The notes beneath the pieces were generated by a model, which was not told the DNA's origin, ran no database searches, and saw nothing but the letters and a program-made list of their open reading frames with translations. Both the position numbers and the translations under genes were made by a program. From DATAYF01 sp036272735 (lineage in GTDB: Bacteria > Chloroflexota > Ktedonobacteria > Ktedonobacterales > Ktedonobacteraceae), in NCBI GenBank assembly GCA_036272735.1, contig DATAYF010000539.1, positions 1 to 19,084 on the forward strand: DNA of 19,084 nucleotides, in the 5' to 3' direction. Below are positions 1-8,904 of this stretch, in pieces (the first letter of the stretch is position 1; every line of letters begins with the position of its first letter).

Positions 1-248
1 AGACCAGCTTGGCATTCTCCAACAACTTGGTCTCGTTCCTTCTTTCAGCACCAATTGAACTAGGTGAGACGAAACCATAGGCATCAATCCTGGGAGTCGT
101 AGCTTACTGATGTGGCGACGACCCGCACAAGGCAGCTGAAGCACTCTGGGATGCTACGTTGCGAAACATTTCCTGTTCAGGAAGACACCACAACAATCAA
201 CCAGGAGGATGTCATCAGGGTTTCGGGCCACTGGTTCCGTTGCACATC
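1..248. other. left flank, no supportable gene
   Basis: All six frames are short or interrupted here. An open stretch on the plus strand from about 130 runs into the IS701 left end and stops there, so it could be the eroded tail of an earlier gene or mobile element, but nothing in it is recognisable. A short palindrome, TTCCTG-TT-CAGGAA, lies at 170-183. Confidence 0.4.
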
Positions 249-251
249 TAG

Positions 252-268
252 TATTACAACGAGACTTT
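252..268 (+). repeat. IS701 left inverted repeat
   Basis: TATTACAACGAGACTTT here is the exact reverse complement of 1901-1917. The match extends 3 bp further outward (TAG against CTA) if the presumed target-site bases are included. Confidence 0.9.
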
Positions 269-312
269 TTGGGGTATACTGAAAGGAAGTCTGCTCCTGG
301 AGGTGGAACCCG

Positions 313-1902
313 ATGGCACTCATGGTCGATGTAATCGCCGACCAGCCGCCTCTCCCTGGCCGACTGGCGGTGCAGAATCTGGCCTCGGAAGAGATGGCTT
401 CCCTGGCTGAAGAATTGGTGGTGTACCATCAGCACTTTGCTCCATTGTTCTATCGACGTGAGCAGCGCGAGTGGGCGGCGGTTTACTTGCGTGGCCTGCT
501 CACGGCGGATGTGCTGACGCCGAGAATGTCGAAGCGATGGCCCTGCGTCTGTTGGGGGTGGGACCGCATGCAGAGCGGCAGGTGCGTGCCCTCCAGCAGT
601 TCATTGGGGAGGGCAAGTGGGACGATGACGCGATCCTGGCTGAGCATCAGCGCCTGGTGAACGAGACGCTGGGCGAGGAGGATGGGGTACTCATCGTGGA
701 TGGCTCGGATTTTCCCAAACACGGAGATCACTCAGCGGGAGTGGCGCCGCAATGGTGTGGGCACACGGGCAAAAAGGACAATTGCCAAGCCGGAGTCTTT
801 CTGGGTTATGCGAGCCGCAAGGGAGCGACGTTGCTCGACCGTCGTCTTTACCTGCCTGAGTCCTGGTTTGCCGAGGATCATCGGACCCTGTGGCAGGACT
901 GCCTGATTCCTGACGAGATCCCCTTTCAGACCAAACATGAACTGGCAGCCGAGTTGGTAGAGAAGATCATGACCTCCGGTCGGATCAGAGCGCGTTGGGT
1001 TGCCTGCGACGAAGGATATGGCGACGCTCCTGCATTCTTGCAGCGCCTGGACGCGACGGGGTTATGGTATCTGTCCGAGGTGCCGCGCGATACCAAAGTC
1101 TGGCCCCTGCTCGAAATGGATGGACAAACAGAGCGAGCGCGTCCAAGCAGTTGGGTTCACCCGCAAGTCCCCTCACGCAAGGGGCCAGCGCCTCGACGAG
1201 AGCGGCTGCATCCCAGCAGTCCGGCGAAAGTGCCTTTAGAGGATCTGGCCAAGCAGTGGCCTGCATCTTGTTGGCAGCGCTTTCGTTTGTTGGAGGGGCA
1301 CAAAGGTCCGCTGGTCGCCGATTTTCTCGTGCTGCGCGCTATCCTGCCGCTTGACCGGCTGCCAGGCCCGGAGGTCTGGGTGGTGATCCGACGCAAAGTC
1401 AGCGGTTCTGCAGAAGAGCCAGAATGGAAATTTTATTTGAGCAACGCTCCACTGGAGACACCGCTCGCCACCTTTGTACGGGTGAGCGGGATGCGCTGGC
1501 CGATCGAGACCTGTTTTGCCGAATGCAAAGGGGAACTGGGCATGGACCACTACGAGTTGCGGTTCTGGCGCGGGTGGCACCATCACATGACGCTCGTCAT
1601 CTTGGCTCATCATTTTCTGGTCCGATGGCAACAGCGCCTGAACCAGAGAGAGGGGGGTCTTGCGCCCAACGACCACGTATCCTTTGCCCACACCTGATGA
1701 GGTGCCCAGCTTGGACTCGCACCTCTCCCTTCCACTTAGCATTGCTCAGGTGTGCCTGCTCTTGCGGGTCGCCTTGCCCCAACCCGTGCGGGATCTGCCT
1801 GCAGCCTTGGCGTTGATCTCTTATCAGCAGCGCCACAACTACGCCGCCTATTGCTCCCATCGCAAGCGACTTCTGGCCCAGTTGCAGGGGCTGCGCTGGT
1901 AA
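313..1902 (+). pseudogene. IS701-family DDE transposase, two frameshifts
   Basis: The protein would cut and paste the element by a DDE (RNase H-fold) mechanism. The gene is spread over three segments. 313 to about 512 starts at an ATG 8 bp after GGAGGT. About 516-1697 holds the catalytic core. About 1650-1902 holds the C-terminal tail ending near YCSHRKRLL. The core shows the family motifs: DGSDFPKHGDHS (first Asp), ACDEGYGD (second Asp), and FAECKGELGMDHYELR (Glu). The first break lies near 508-515 and looks like one lost base: the text passes from YLRGLLTA in one frame to AENVEAMALRLLG in another. The second break is at a run of six G at 1652-1657; removing one G restores a continuous reading into the tail. 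Programmed frameshifting or sequencing error cannot be ruled out, but two breaks favour a dead gene. Confidence 0.85.
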
Positions 1903-1917
1903 AGTCTCGTTGTAATA
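1901..1917 (-). repeat. IS701 right inverted repeat
   Basis: AAAGTCTCGTTGTAATA pairs exactly with the left end at 252-268. It begins directly at the transposase stop codon (TAA at 1900-1902) and is followed by CTAA, the presumed target duplication. Confidence 0.9.
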
Positions 1918-1939
1918 CTAATACATGGAGGAATTTGCT

Positions 1940-2854
1940 ATGAGAGTTTTCGTTACCGGCGCGACCGGTTTTATCGGCTCCGTCATCGTCCGCGAGTTGC
2001 TGTCGGCGGGGCATCAGGTCCTCGGTCTCGCTCGCTCGGATGCAGCCGAAGCAATACTCGCCTCTGCTGGCGCGGAGGTGCATCGTGGCTCGCTTAATGA
2101 TCTTGACAGCCTGCGCAGCGGAGCGGCGGCATCGGATGGTGTGATTCATGCCGCCTTCATGAACGAGGCCGTCAGACGCGGCCCCTCCGCTTTTGCGGAG
2201 GCAGGTCAAGCGGAGCAGCGCGCCATCGAGGCGATTGGCACGGTACTTGCCGGGTCTGGTCGCCCGTTTGTCGTGACCTCCGGGACTGGTCTTGTATCGC
2301 CAGGTCGTCTTTTGACGGAGGAGGACACGCTGGATACCAGTTCGGCTGCGGCGGTTCGTGTCCCCCGTAATCCAGAAGTGGCGTTGGAGCTTTCCGCGCG
2401 CGATGTGCGCGTATCGGTCGTGCGGCTTCCACTGTCGGTGCATGGCGAGGGCGACCACGGTTTTGTCCCGGCCCTCGTCAGCATTGCTCGCACGAAGGAC
2501 GTGTCGGCGTACCCGGGCGACGGATCGAATCGCTGGCCCGCCGTGCATCGAAAAGATGCGGCTCATCTGTTCCGGTTGGCGCTGGAAAGCGCGAAAGCTG
2601 GCTCACGATTTCACGCGGTCGCAGACGAAGGGGTGCCGGTATGCGAGATCGCAGGCGTCATCGGGCGCCACCTGGGCGTTCCGGTCGTTTCTCTGCCTGC
2701 CGAGGAAGCTGGCGACCACTTCGGCTGGCTCGGACTCTTCTTCTCAATGGACTGCCCGGCATCGAGCGCGCTGACCCGCGAGCGGCTGGGGTGGCATCCC
2801 GTGCAACCCGCTCTTCTGGCGGATCTCGACCAGGATCACTACTTCAAGGCATGA
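1940..2854 (+). CDS. SDR-type NAD(P)-dependent epimerase/oxidoreductase
   Basis: This is a 304-residue extended or atypical short-chain dehydrogenase. It opens with a Rossmann nucleotide-binding motif, GATGFIGS at residues 7-14, typical of the epimerase branch. The central part carries VTSGTG and SVVRLPLSVHGEGDHGFVP, and the C-terminal half has NRWPAVHRKDAA and SSALTRERLGW, as in the SDR subfamily related to nucleoside-sugar epimerases. The usual catalytic Tyr-x-x-x-Lys pair is not evident: the region reads VPRNPEVALELSARDVRV. The substrate is therefore unknown. I place the start at 1940, 8 bp after GGAGG (1927-1931); an in-frame ATG at 1925 has no ribosome site. The gene starts 20 bp after the IS701 end and is followed by another oxidoreductase on the same strand, about 80 bp downstream. 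Confidence 0.85.
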   Translation: MRVFVTGATGFIGSVIVRELLSAGHQVLGLARSDAAEAILASAGAEVHRGSLNDLDSLRSGAAASDGVIHAAFMNEAVRRGPSAFAEAGQAEQRAIEAIGTVLAGSGRPFVVTSGTGLVSPGRLLTEEDTLDTSSAAAVRVPRNPEVALELSARDVRVSVVRLPLSVHGEGDHGFVPALVSIARTKDVSAYPGDGSNRWPAVHRKDAAHLFRLALESAKAGSRFHAVADEGVPVCEIAGVIGRHLGVPVVSLPAEEAGDHFGWLGLFFSMDCPASSALTRERLGWHPVQPALLADLDQDHYFKA

Positions 2855-2936
2855 TCCGCATGGTCCAAATATCGTCGACCGTTTTCTATGAAGCAACTGT
2901 CGGATGCATGAAAAAGGAAGCAGAAAAGGAGCTTCT

Positions 2937-3678
2937 ATGGAAACGCAGACAGCATATCCCATGACGTTGCACGGGAAAAGAATAGTTGTGCTTGGAGGAA
3001 CGTCGGGTATGGGTTTCGCGACCGCTGCAATGGCTGCGAGAGAGGGCGCAGCCATTGTTGTTGCTTCAAGCAGACGCGAGAGCGTTGACCGTACCGTTGC
3101 GCGCCTTCCCAAAGGGACTGAGGGCTATGCGATTGATCTCTCGAACGAGGAGCACGTTCACGACTTCTTCAATCACCTTGGGGCATTTGATCACCTGGTG
3201 TTCACGGCGGGTGATATGTTGCAGATGAGCGAGTTGAGCGAAACCAATGTGGAGCAAGCACGGCACGTCTTCGATCTCCGCTTCTGGGGCGCATTCATGG
3301 CTGCGAAATATGGGAGCAGTCAGATCAGACCGGGTGGCTCCATCGTGCTGACCTCTGGCGTTATCGGCCAGCGTCCGCGCAAAGTGGGACGGTTGGGGCA
3401 GCATCTGTGGTGCCGTCGAGGCACTGACGCGTGCTCTGGCCGTTGAGTTGGCCCCCATCCGTATCAATGCGGTCTGTCCTGGACCCGTCATAACCGAGAT
3501 GTGGGGAAGCATGTCGGAGGAAGATCGTGCAGCGATGTCTCGGCGTATCGGACAGACACTGCCGGTTGGACGTGCGCGGGAGCCGCACGACCTGGCGCAA
3601 GCCTACCTCTATCTGATGTGCGAAGGATTTAGCACCGGTCAGGTGGTCATTGTGGATGGTGGGACGACCTTAGTATAA
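2937..3678 (+). pseudogene. classical SDR oxidoreductase with one frameshift
   Basis: This is a short-chain dehydrogenase of about 247 residues when the two pieces are joined. It shows the glycine-rich cofactor motif GGTSGMG (residues 20-26), FTAGD in the NNAG position, the strand with the presumed catalytic serine (SIVLTSGVIGQRP), and in the second piece the typical tail: RALAVELAPIRINAVCPG, LPVGRAREP, FSTGQVVIVDGG. The first frame ends at 3446 with unrelated residues. The correct reading resumes in the +1 frame at about 3390 (SICGAVEALTRAL), so one extra base lies between about 3375 and 3400 in a G-rich stretch. The start at 2937 follows AAAGGAG by 5 bp. A recent mutation or a sequencing error are both possible, as the rest is well preserved. 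The substrate cannot be told from the sequence. Confidence 0.75.
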
Positions 3679-3713
3679 AGCACCTGCTTGGTGAAAAAGG
3701 AAAAGACCATATC

Positions 3714-3768
3714 ACACAAGCAAGGACAGACTGTTCGTGTTCTAAGAACGGCCTGTTCTTGCTTGTGT
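3714..3768. terminator. imperfect inverted repeat between convergent genes
   Basis: Two 23-nt arms (3714-3736 and 3746-3768) pair with three imperfect positions, two of which become G-U pairs in RNA, around a 9-nt loop. It lies between the ends of the plus-strand SDR gene and the minus-strand E3 gene. On the minus strand the hairpin is followed by a T-rich tract (GGTCTTTTCCTTTTTC), so a terminator for the dehydrogenase operon, perhaps acting both ways, is the likeliest role. Confidence 0.55.
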
Positions 3769-3954
3769 CAGTTCTGGGTGATACGGCGTCAGAATAGGTA
3801 TACCATGCTATCACCGGGATCTCGCTTCTGATAGGATTTTACACATATCCTGGGTTCACCCGCTATTGGCCACAAACATCGTATCTGCAACGTTTCGGGA
3901 CGTCTGATTGGTTGGTCGGGTGAGCACGATGGACACGATCAATCGGTCCCTACA

Positions 3955-5340
3955 TCAGTTTCTGCTTTTTCTCTCAAGCACGTGAATGGCGTGGCCGAGC
4001 GCGTGCTCAGCACCTTCGAGGAGCTGTTCGCTCAAACTGGGGTGGGCATAGAGGATTTCGGATAGGTCGGTTAGCGTCGCCCCCATCTCGATAGCCAGGG
4101 CCAGTTGCGCAACCAGGTCCCCCGCCTGCGGCCCCACCAGCGTACCCCCCAGCAGCACCCCATCCTCAGCATTTGCCACGATAAGCGCCACACCGCTATC
4201 GGCAGCCAGCGTCAGGGCGCGACCATTGGCCGCCAGGGGAAAACGACCCTGCACCACCATGTAACCAGCGCGTTGTGCCTCTTCAGCACTGTAGCCAATA
4301 GTCGCCAGTTCGGGCACGGTATGCACAACCCACGGCGTGACCAGGGGCGCGAACTGCACGCGCTGACCAGCAATCACCTCGGCAGCTACTTTAGCCTGCT
4401 TCATAGCAATGGTTGCCAGAGCACGTTCGGCGGTGCAATCGCCAACGGCGTAAATATTGGACACGCTACTGCGCTGCATGCTATCCACCTGGATAGCCAA
4501 CCGTTCGTCAAGCTGCACACCAGCGGCATCGAGATGTAATGCAGAGGTATTGGGACACACGCCGTTAGCAATCACCAGAGGTCGCTCGCTGATCGCGGAG
4601 ACGGTGCTGTGTAGTTGCACCTGCACTCCCAGGCGGCGCAATCCAGCCTGCACGAGACGCAGCGCGGCGGCGTCGACATGCGCTAGCAGTTGCTCACCAG
4701 GAACGTAGAGCTTGACCTGCACTCCCAGGCGAGCAAACAGCGTCGCCAGTTCAAGCGCGATATAATCGGAGCCGAAGATAGCAAGCGTGGTGGTTGGCAA
4801 CGTGGGCAGCGCCAATGCTTGCTCCGGCGTCAGCACCTGTGCACCATCATACGCCACACCCTCTACACTCTCAAGCGGGCGGGCACTGGCTCCGGTTGCA
4901 ATAATACAGTGCTCGAATTTGAAGCGCAGCGAGCCGTGTTCACCCTCGACACGTAGCTCCTGCGCATTGATAAACCAGCCCTTACCGTGCACCAGTTCCA
5001 CGTGGTGCCCGGCCAGCAGACGCCGCACACCATCAGCCAATCGATCCACCACGCCCTGTTTCCATTGTTGCATTGTGGGCCAGTCGAAAGCCACGGACTC
5101 GGCATGCAGGCCCATCGCCGCCAGTTCGGGAGCCTGCATCGACGCGTAGCGAGCGCCCGCAGAGACCAGCGCCTTGAGGGGAATACAGCCCCGGTGCAGG
5201 CACGTGCCACCAATCTGGCCAGCATCGACGAGCGTCACCTGGCGACCAAGTTGAGCGGCACGAATAGCAGCCACGTAGCCCGCCGGACCAGCACCGAGCA
5301 CGAGCACATCGACCGCCGTGGTAACATCACCAACAACCAT
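3955..5340 (-). CDS. lpdA: dihydrolipoyl dehydrogenase (E3)
   Basis: This FAD flavoprotein reoxidises the dihydrolipoyl arm of E2 and passes electrons to NAD+. At 461 residues it has the usual family length. Visible parts are the FAD Rossmann motif GAGPAGYVAAIRAAQLG (17-33), the redox disulfide in GGTCLHRGCIP (Cys47 and Cys52), the second FAD contact AVGDC, and the C-terminal active-site HPSLSE (His433, Glu438). The residue after CIP is Leu where Ser is usual (CIPLK). I choose the ATG at 5340 because AAGGAG stands 6 bp before it. An ATG 21 bp further upstream would put that ribosome site inside the gene. It is the last gene of the four-gene operon, 56 bp after E2. The operon context makes a dedicated E3 for this complex likely. 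Confidence 0.92.
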   Translation of the reverse strand: MVVGDVTTAVDVLVLGAGPAGYVAAIRAAQLGRQVTLVDAGQIGGTCLHRGCIPLKALVSAGARYASMQAPELAAMGLHAESVAFDWPTMQQWKQGVVDRLADGVRRLLAGHHVELVHGKGWFINAQELRVEGEHGSLRFKFEHCIIATGASARPLESVEGVAYDGAQVLTPEQALALPTLPTTTLAIFGSDYIALELATLFARLGVQVKLYVPGEQLLAHVDAAALRLVQAGLRRLGVQVQLHSTVSAISERPLVIANGVCPNTSALHLDAAGVQLDERLAIQVDSMQRSSVSNIYAVGDCTAERALATIAMKQAKVAAEVIAGQRVQFAPLVTPWVVHTVPELATIGYSAEEAQRAGYMVVQGRFPLAANGRALTLAADSGVALIVANAEDGVLLGGTLVGPQAGDLVAQLALAIEMGATLTDLSEILYAHPSLSEQLLEGAEHALGHAIHVLERKSRN

Positions 5341-5396
5341 GAAAGGCTCCTTTTTGAACATAACATAGCAAAAACAGCATCCGGCGTAGGCATTTT

Positions 5397-6728
5397 TTAC
5401 ACCATATCGAGCATGATTTGCTGCGGCTGCTCAACCAGCGCTTTGAAGCGGGCCAGGAATTGACCGGCCAGGGCACCATCGATCAAGCGGTGGTCGAACG
5501 AGAGCGCCAATGGCAGCATTGGGCACGCCACAAGCGAACCAGCGCGCACAACCGCCTTCTCCTGCAAACGACCCACAGCCAGAATCGCGGCTTCGGGATA
5601 ATTGATAATGGGCGTGCCGGTACTGCCCCCGAAGCTGCCCACGTTGTTGAGCGTGAAGGTGCTACCAGTTAGCTCTGGCAGCGCCAGCGTACGCTTTTGC
5701 GCACCTTCCGCGAGATGCGTAAGTTGCTGCGCAATCTGCATCAAGGTCATTTGATCAGCATAGCGCAGGACGGGAACGAGCAATCCTTCGGGCGTGGCGG
5801 TGGCGATGCCAAGGTGATAGACATACGTGTAGACGATCTCGCGCCGCTCCTCGTCGAAGCTGGCATTGAATATCGGGAATTCTTTGAGTACGGGAAGCAA
5901 CAACTTGACCAGCAGGGGCATATACGTAAAGCGCACGCCGCGCTGCTCGGCTACGGGCTGCAGGGATTGGCGCAACGCTTGCAGAGCCGAACCGTCGATC
6001 TCCTCAAAGGCGGTAGCATGCGGAATGCTGCGCCAGGACCGCTCCATACGCTCAGCGATACGCTTGCGCAGCCCGGTGAGTGGCTGGCGTTCCTCAACTG
6101 CGTCGGCATCGTGGCTGGCGACAGTGGACGCCAACGGTCCCCCCGTGCCGTTGGTGTGATCCGCTGCTGGCATAGAAGCAGGCACGGCAGGACTCGTGCG
6201 CTGCTCTGCGTAGCGCTGCACATCGTCCATCGTCACACGCCCGTTGGCTTGCGTCGTGGGTACTTGCGCCAGATCCACATCAAGCTCGAAGGCACGTTTG
6301 CGCACAGCAGGGGCCGCTAGTACACGCTGATGCGGCGCTGTTTGGTTGCTTATCGTCGCTTGTGCGGGCGTGGCCTCTACAGCAACAGGCGTGGGTACGT
6401 TTTGAAGATGCGTGCTAGCGCCATTGGTCGCATTTTTAGTAACCGTAGTAGCGTCATTAGTAGCATTTTCAGTGACAGCGGCATTACCATTAGTATCATC
6501 AACAAAGGATACGAGCAGCGCGCCGAGTTTGGCAAGCTGGCCCTCGGCAACGTGGATAGTGGCAACGCGTCCGGCCAGGGGCGAGGGAATTTCCACGACA
6601 GCCTTGTCGGTCTCCACCTCGACCATGGGCTGATCCAGCTTGATCATATCGCCGGGCTTGACCAACCAGCGACGTATTTCGGCCTCCTGCATCCCTTCGC
6701 CCAGGTCGGGGAGCTTAAATTCTCGCAT
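5397..6728 (-). CDS. pdhC: dihydrolipoamide acyltransferase (E2)
   Basis: This is the core enzyme of the 2-oxoacid dehydrogenase complex and moves the acyl group from the lipoyl arm to CoA. The 443 residues hold one lipoyl domain (about 1-78, with the lipoylated Lys42 in VEVETDKAVVEI), an Ala/Thr/Asn-rich flexible linker with repeated NAT units (about 79-130), a peripheral subunit-binding domain (about 134-176, RVLAAPAVRKRAFELDVDL), a second linker, and the catalytic domain from about 213 (QPLTGLRKRIAERM). The active site FDHRLIDG places His413 and Asp417. AAGGAAGG precedes the start. E1beta ends 16 bp upstream. A single lipoyl domain is common in such complexes and does not by itself separate pyruvate from branched-chain specificity; the E1 sequences favour pyruvate. 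Confidence 0.93.
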   Translation of the reverse strand: MREFKLPDLGEGMQEAEIRRWLVKPGDMIKLDQPMVEVETDKAVVEIPSPLAGRVATIHVAEGQLAKLGALLVSFVDDTNGNAAVTENATNDATTVTKNATNGASTHLQNVPTPVAVEATPAQATISNQTAPHQRVLAAPAVRKRAFELDVDLAQVPTTQANGRVTMDDVQRYAEQRTSPAVPASMPAADHTNGTGGPLASTVASHDADAVEERQPLTGLRKRIAERMERSWRSIPHATAFEEIDGSALQALRQSLQPVAEQRGVRFTYMPLLVKLLLPVLKEFPIFNASFDEERREIVYTYVYHLGIATATPEGLLVPVLRYADQMTLMQIAQQLTHLAEGAQKRTLALPELTGSTFTLNNVGSFGGSTGTPIINYPEAAILAVGRLQEKAVVRAGSLVACPMLPLALSFDHRLIDGALAGQFLARFKALVEQPQQIMLDMV

Positions 6729-6744
6729 GGCAACCTTCCTTTAT

Positions 6745-7722
6745 TTACGGCTCAAGAACACGCTGGATGGCGTCAAAAACTTTGGGCGCGGTGGGCAGAT
6801 AGTAGTCCTCCTGACCGGGCACCGGATACGGCGTATCGTAGCCGGTTACGCGCTCAATCGGTTTGAGCAGCGAATAGAGGCAGTGCTCGTTGATAATGGC
6901 CGAAACCTCAGCCCCCACGCCACCGGCGCGTGGAGCCTCGTGCACAATCACCGCGCGCCCCGTTTTCTCCACCGAAGCCACGATGGTCGCCTCATCCAGC
7001 GGCCAGATCGTACGCAGGTCAATCACCTCGACACTGGCACGCGAACTTTGCTGCGCCTGCTTCGCGGCCTCTAAAGCCACGGGAACCATCGCGCCGTAAC
7101 AAAAAACGCTCACATCAGCGCCTTCAGAGAGTATGTTGGCCTGGCCAAGCGGCAGCGTATAGTGGTCTTCGGGCGCGTCCTGGCGAAACGAGCGATAGAG
7201 CTTGATATTTTCCAGGAACAGCACCGGGTCGGGATCAGCAATCGCCGAGGCCAGCAGTCCCTTGGCATCGTATGGATTGGAAGGCACCACCACTTTGAGG
7301 CCGGGCGTTTGCATGAACACGCCCTCAAGGCTATCGGAGTGCAGTTCAGGAGTGCGCACGCCACCACCGTAGGGAGCGCGCACCACCAGTGGACAGGTAT
7401 ACACGCCCGCGCTACGTGAGCGCATGCGGGCGGCCTGCGTAACAAGCTGGCTCATGCATAGATAAAGGAAACCGGCAAACTGAATCTCGGCCACGGGACG
7501 CAGGCCATACACCGCCATGCCAACCGAACTACCGATAATCGCCGATTCGGAGAGCGGCGTATCGAAGACACGTTGTTCGCCAAAACGCTGCTGTAAACGC
7601 TCGGTCACGCGAAACACGCCGCCGTTGTCGCCAATATCCTGACCCAGCACCACCACGCGCTGATCACGCGCCAACTCTAATGCCAGCGCCTGGTTTAGCG
7701 CCTCGATCATGGTCATCTGCAT
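6745..7722 (-). CDS. pdhB: pyruvate dehydrogenase E1 component, beta subunit
   Basis: This is the beta half of the thiamine-diphosphate-dependent E1 that decarboxylates the 2-oxoacid and acylates the lipoyl arm. Its length of 325 residues is typical of the family. It resembles Bacillus-type PdhB closely in places: the active-site region with RTPELHSDSLEG, the block PGLKVVVPSNPYDAKGLL, and KLYRSFRQ. This is the main reason for choosing pyruvate over branched-chain acids. The N-terminal MTMIEALNQAL and DTPLSESAIIG are also conserved. The gene starts 4 bp after the E1alpha stop. Its ribosome site GGAGGAG overlaps the last codons of E1alpha, so the two are probably translated in a coupled way, fitting an equimolar heterotetramer. 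Confidence 0.93.
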   Translation of the reverse strand: MQMTMIEALNQALALELARDQRVVVLGQDIGDNGGVFRVTERLQQRFGEQRVFDTPLSESAIIGSSVGMAVYGLRPVAEIQFAGFLYLCMSQLVTQAARMRSRSAGVYTCPLVVRAPYGGGVRTPELHSDSLEGVFMQTPGLKVVVPSNPYDAKGLLASAIADPDPVLFLENIKLYRSFRQDAPEDHYTLPLGQANILSEGADVSVFCYGAMVPVALEAAKQAQQSSRASVEVIDLRTIWPLDEATIVASVEKTGRAVIVHEAPRAGGVGAEVSAIINEHCLYSLLKPIERVTGYDTPYPVPGQEDYYLPTAPKVFDAIQRVLEP

Positions 7723-7726
7723 TGTG

Positions 7727-8803
7727 CTACTCCTCCCCTCGACCTTGACCGGCGTAACGCACGAGGTCGGCGCGCTGCTCCTGAAGGCGCGGCGTGAGAT
7801 CAGCGGACATGTGAGCGAAGAAGCTATCGGGCGCGGGTGCTGGCTCGGCCTCGGCCTGACTGACAGCTTGATTTAGCTCGGTCTCGACCTCTGCCACAAG
7901 TTGAGCATCCTGGGTCTCAGTCAGCAGGTCTTGCTTCATCAGGAAGCGCTGGAAGCGGACCAGGGGGTCTTTGGCACGCCAGGACTCGACCTCGGCTGCA
8001 TCACGATAGCGCGTGGGATCGTCGGCAGTGGTGTGCGCGCCCATACGGTAGGTCAGCGTCTCGATCAGCGTGGGCCCCTGGCCGGAACGCGCACACTCGA
8101 CGGACTGGCGCATGACCTCGTAAACGGCAAGAATATCGTTGCCATCGACCAGGCGTGAAGGCACACCAAAACCGGCCCCACGCTCAGCCAGCGTATGCGC
8201 GGCAGACTGGCGACGGCGTGGCACGCTAATGGCCCAGCCATTATTCTGCACCACCAGCACCACTGGTACTTGAAACACACCAGCGAAATTGAGCGATTCG
8301 TTAAAGTCACCCTCCGAGGTGGCACCATCGCCGCACACGCCCACAGAGACAGTGGGATCACCAGCAATTTTGGCGGCCATGCCAAGCCCCACCGCGTGCG
8401 GCATCTGCGTACCGATCACGATTTGGAAGGGCAGACAATGCGCATCAGGAGGATAGGCCGGAGTGTAGCCACGAAAGGCGTAGATCAGCGTGGGCAGCGG
8501 AATACCCTTCACCAGCAAGGAGCCGATTTCACGGTACGAGGTGGCAAGCCAATCCTGAGGCTGTAGGGGTAAAGCCAGTCCCACAGCGCTCGCCTCCTGA
8601 CCCACCAGCGAGCCAAAGGTGGTGGCACGACCCTGGCGTTGCAAGGCGATGATTTTATTGGAAAGCGCCCTGGTGAGCTGCATCATGCGATAAAAATACA
8701 GCAGGCGTTGCGAATCCAGATCGGGCATAGGCCCCACCAGGTTGCCCTCCACATCGAGGACCTGGTAAGGGGCCATGCTAGAGTTGATTTGTTGCGTCGT
8801 CAC
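7727..8803 (-). CDS. pdhA: pyruvate dehydrogenase E1 component, alpha subunit
   Basis: This is the alpha half of E1, carrying the thiamine-diphosphate motif from GDGATSEGDFNE to VVQNNGWAIS (about residues 158-191 of 358). HTTADDPTRYRDAAEVESW matches the conserved phosphorylation-loop region of the family. I place the start at the GTG at 8803, 6 bp after AAAGGAG. The longer reading from a TTG at 8830 would include the ribosome site. First gene of the order E1alpha, E1beta, E2, E3. No strong promoter is visible in the 101 bp upstream, which instead carries a hairpin after leuD, so the operon may be at least partly read from the leuCD transcript. The C-terminal tail is rich in Glu, Ala and Pro and then Arg/Gly, likely flexible. 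Confidence 0.93.
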   Translation of the reverse strand: MTTQQINSSMAPYQVLDVEGNLVGPMPDLDSQRLLYFYRMMQLTRALSNKIIALQRQGRATTFGSLVGQEASAVGLALPLQPQDWLATSYREIGSLLVKGIPLPTLIYAFRGYTPAYPPDAHCLPFQIVIGTQMPHAVGLGMAAKIAGDPTVSVGVCGDGATSEGDFNESLNFAGVFQVPVVLVVQNNGWAISVPRRRQSAAHTLAERGAGFGVPSRLVDGNDILAVYEVMRQSVECARSGQGPTLIETLTYRMGAHTTADDPTRYRDAAEVESWRAKDPLVRFQRFLMKQDLLTETQDAQLVAEVETELNQAVSQAEAEPAPAPDSFFAHMSADLTPRLQEQRADLVRYAGQGRGEE

Positions 8804-8857
8804 AAGGCTCTCCTTTGAACTAATGGACAATGAAAAAGCGTGGGTGACGAGAAATAC

Positions 8858-8885
8858 GGGGACGCCTTGCTCAGGCGGCGTCCCC
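8858..8885 (-). terminator. hairpin between leuD and pdhA
   Basis: Perfect 9-bp stem GGGGACGCC / GGCGTCCCC with a 10-nt loop, in the 101-bp gap. On the minus strand it is followed only by GTATTTCTCG, a weak T-tract, so partial termination or an RNA-stability element is more likely than a full stop. Confidence 0.5.
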
Positions 8886-8904
8886 TCGTGTTTTCCTTAC
8901 TTAC

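Larger units (their letters stand above)
252..1917 (+). mobile_element. IS701-family insertion sequence, degenerate
   Basis: The element is about 1.67 kb, bounded by a 17-bp perfect inverted repeat (252-268 and 1901-1917) and flanked by CTAG on the left and CTAA on the right. These match the 4-bp YTAR-type target duplication known for IS701 but differ in the last base. One transposase gene fills the inside on the plus strand. Two frameshifts mean this copy probably cannot move by itself, although its ends look intact and could be used by a transposase in trans. It sits immediately upstream of an oxidoreductase gene and probably replaced that gene's original upstream region. Confidence 0.85.

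Noticed and set aside
1736..2566. Minus-strand 276-residue ORF
   Set aside because: It spans the IS701 end and the antisense of the SDR gene; the composition is Arg/Ala-rich noise.
5697..6320. Plus-strand 207-residue ORF
   Set aside because: It is antisense to the E2 gene and has no recognisable domain. High G+C makes such open frames common.
7727..8803. Branched-chain 2-oxoacid dehydrogenase instead of pyruvate dehydrogenase
   Set aside because: The order and domains fit both, but the E1beta blocks around TPELHSDSLEG and KLYRSFRQ resemble Bacillus-type PdhB. Substrate remains to be shown.
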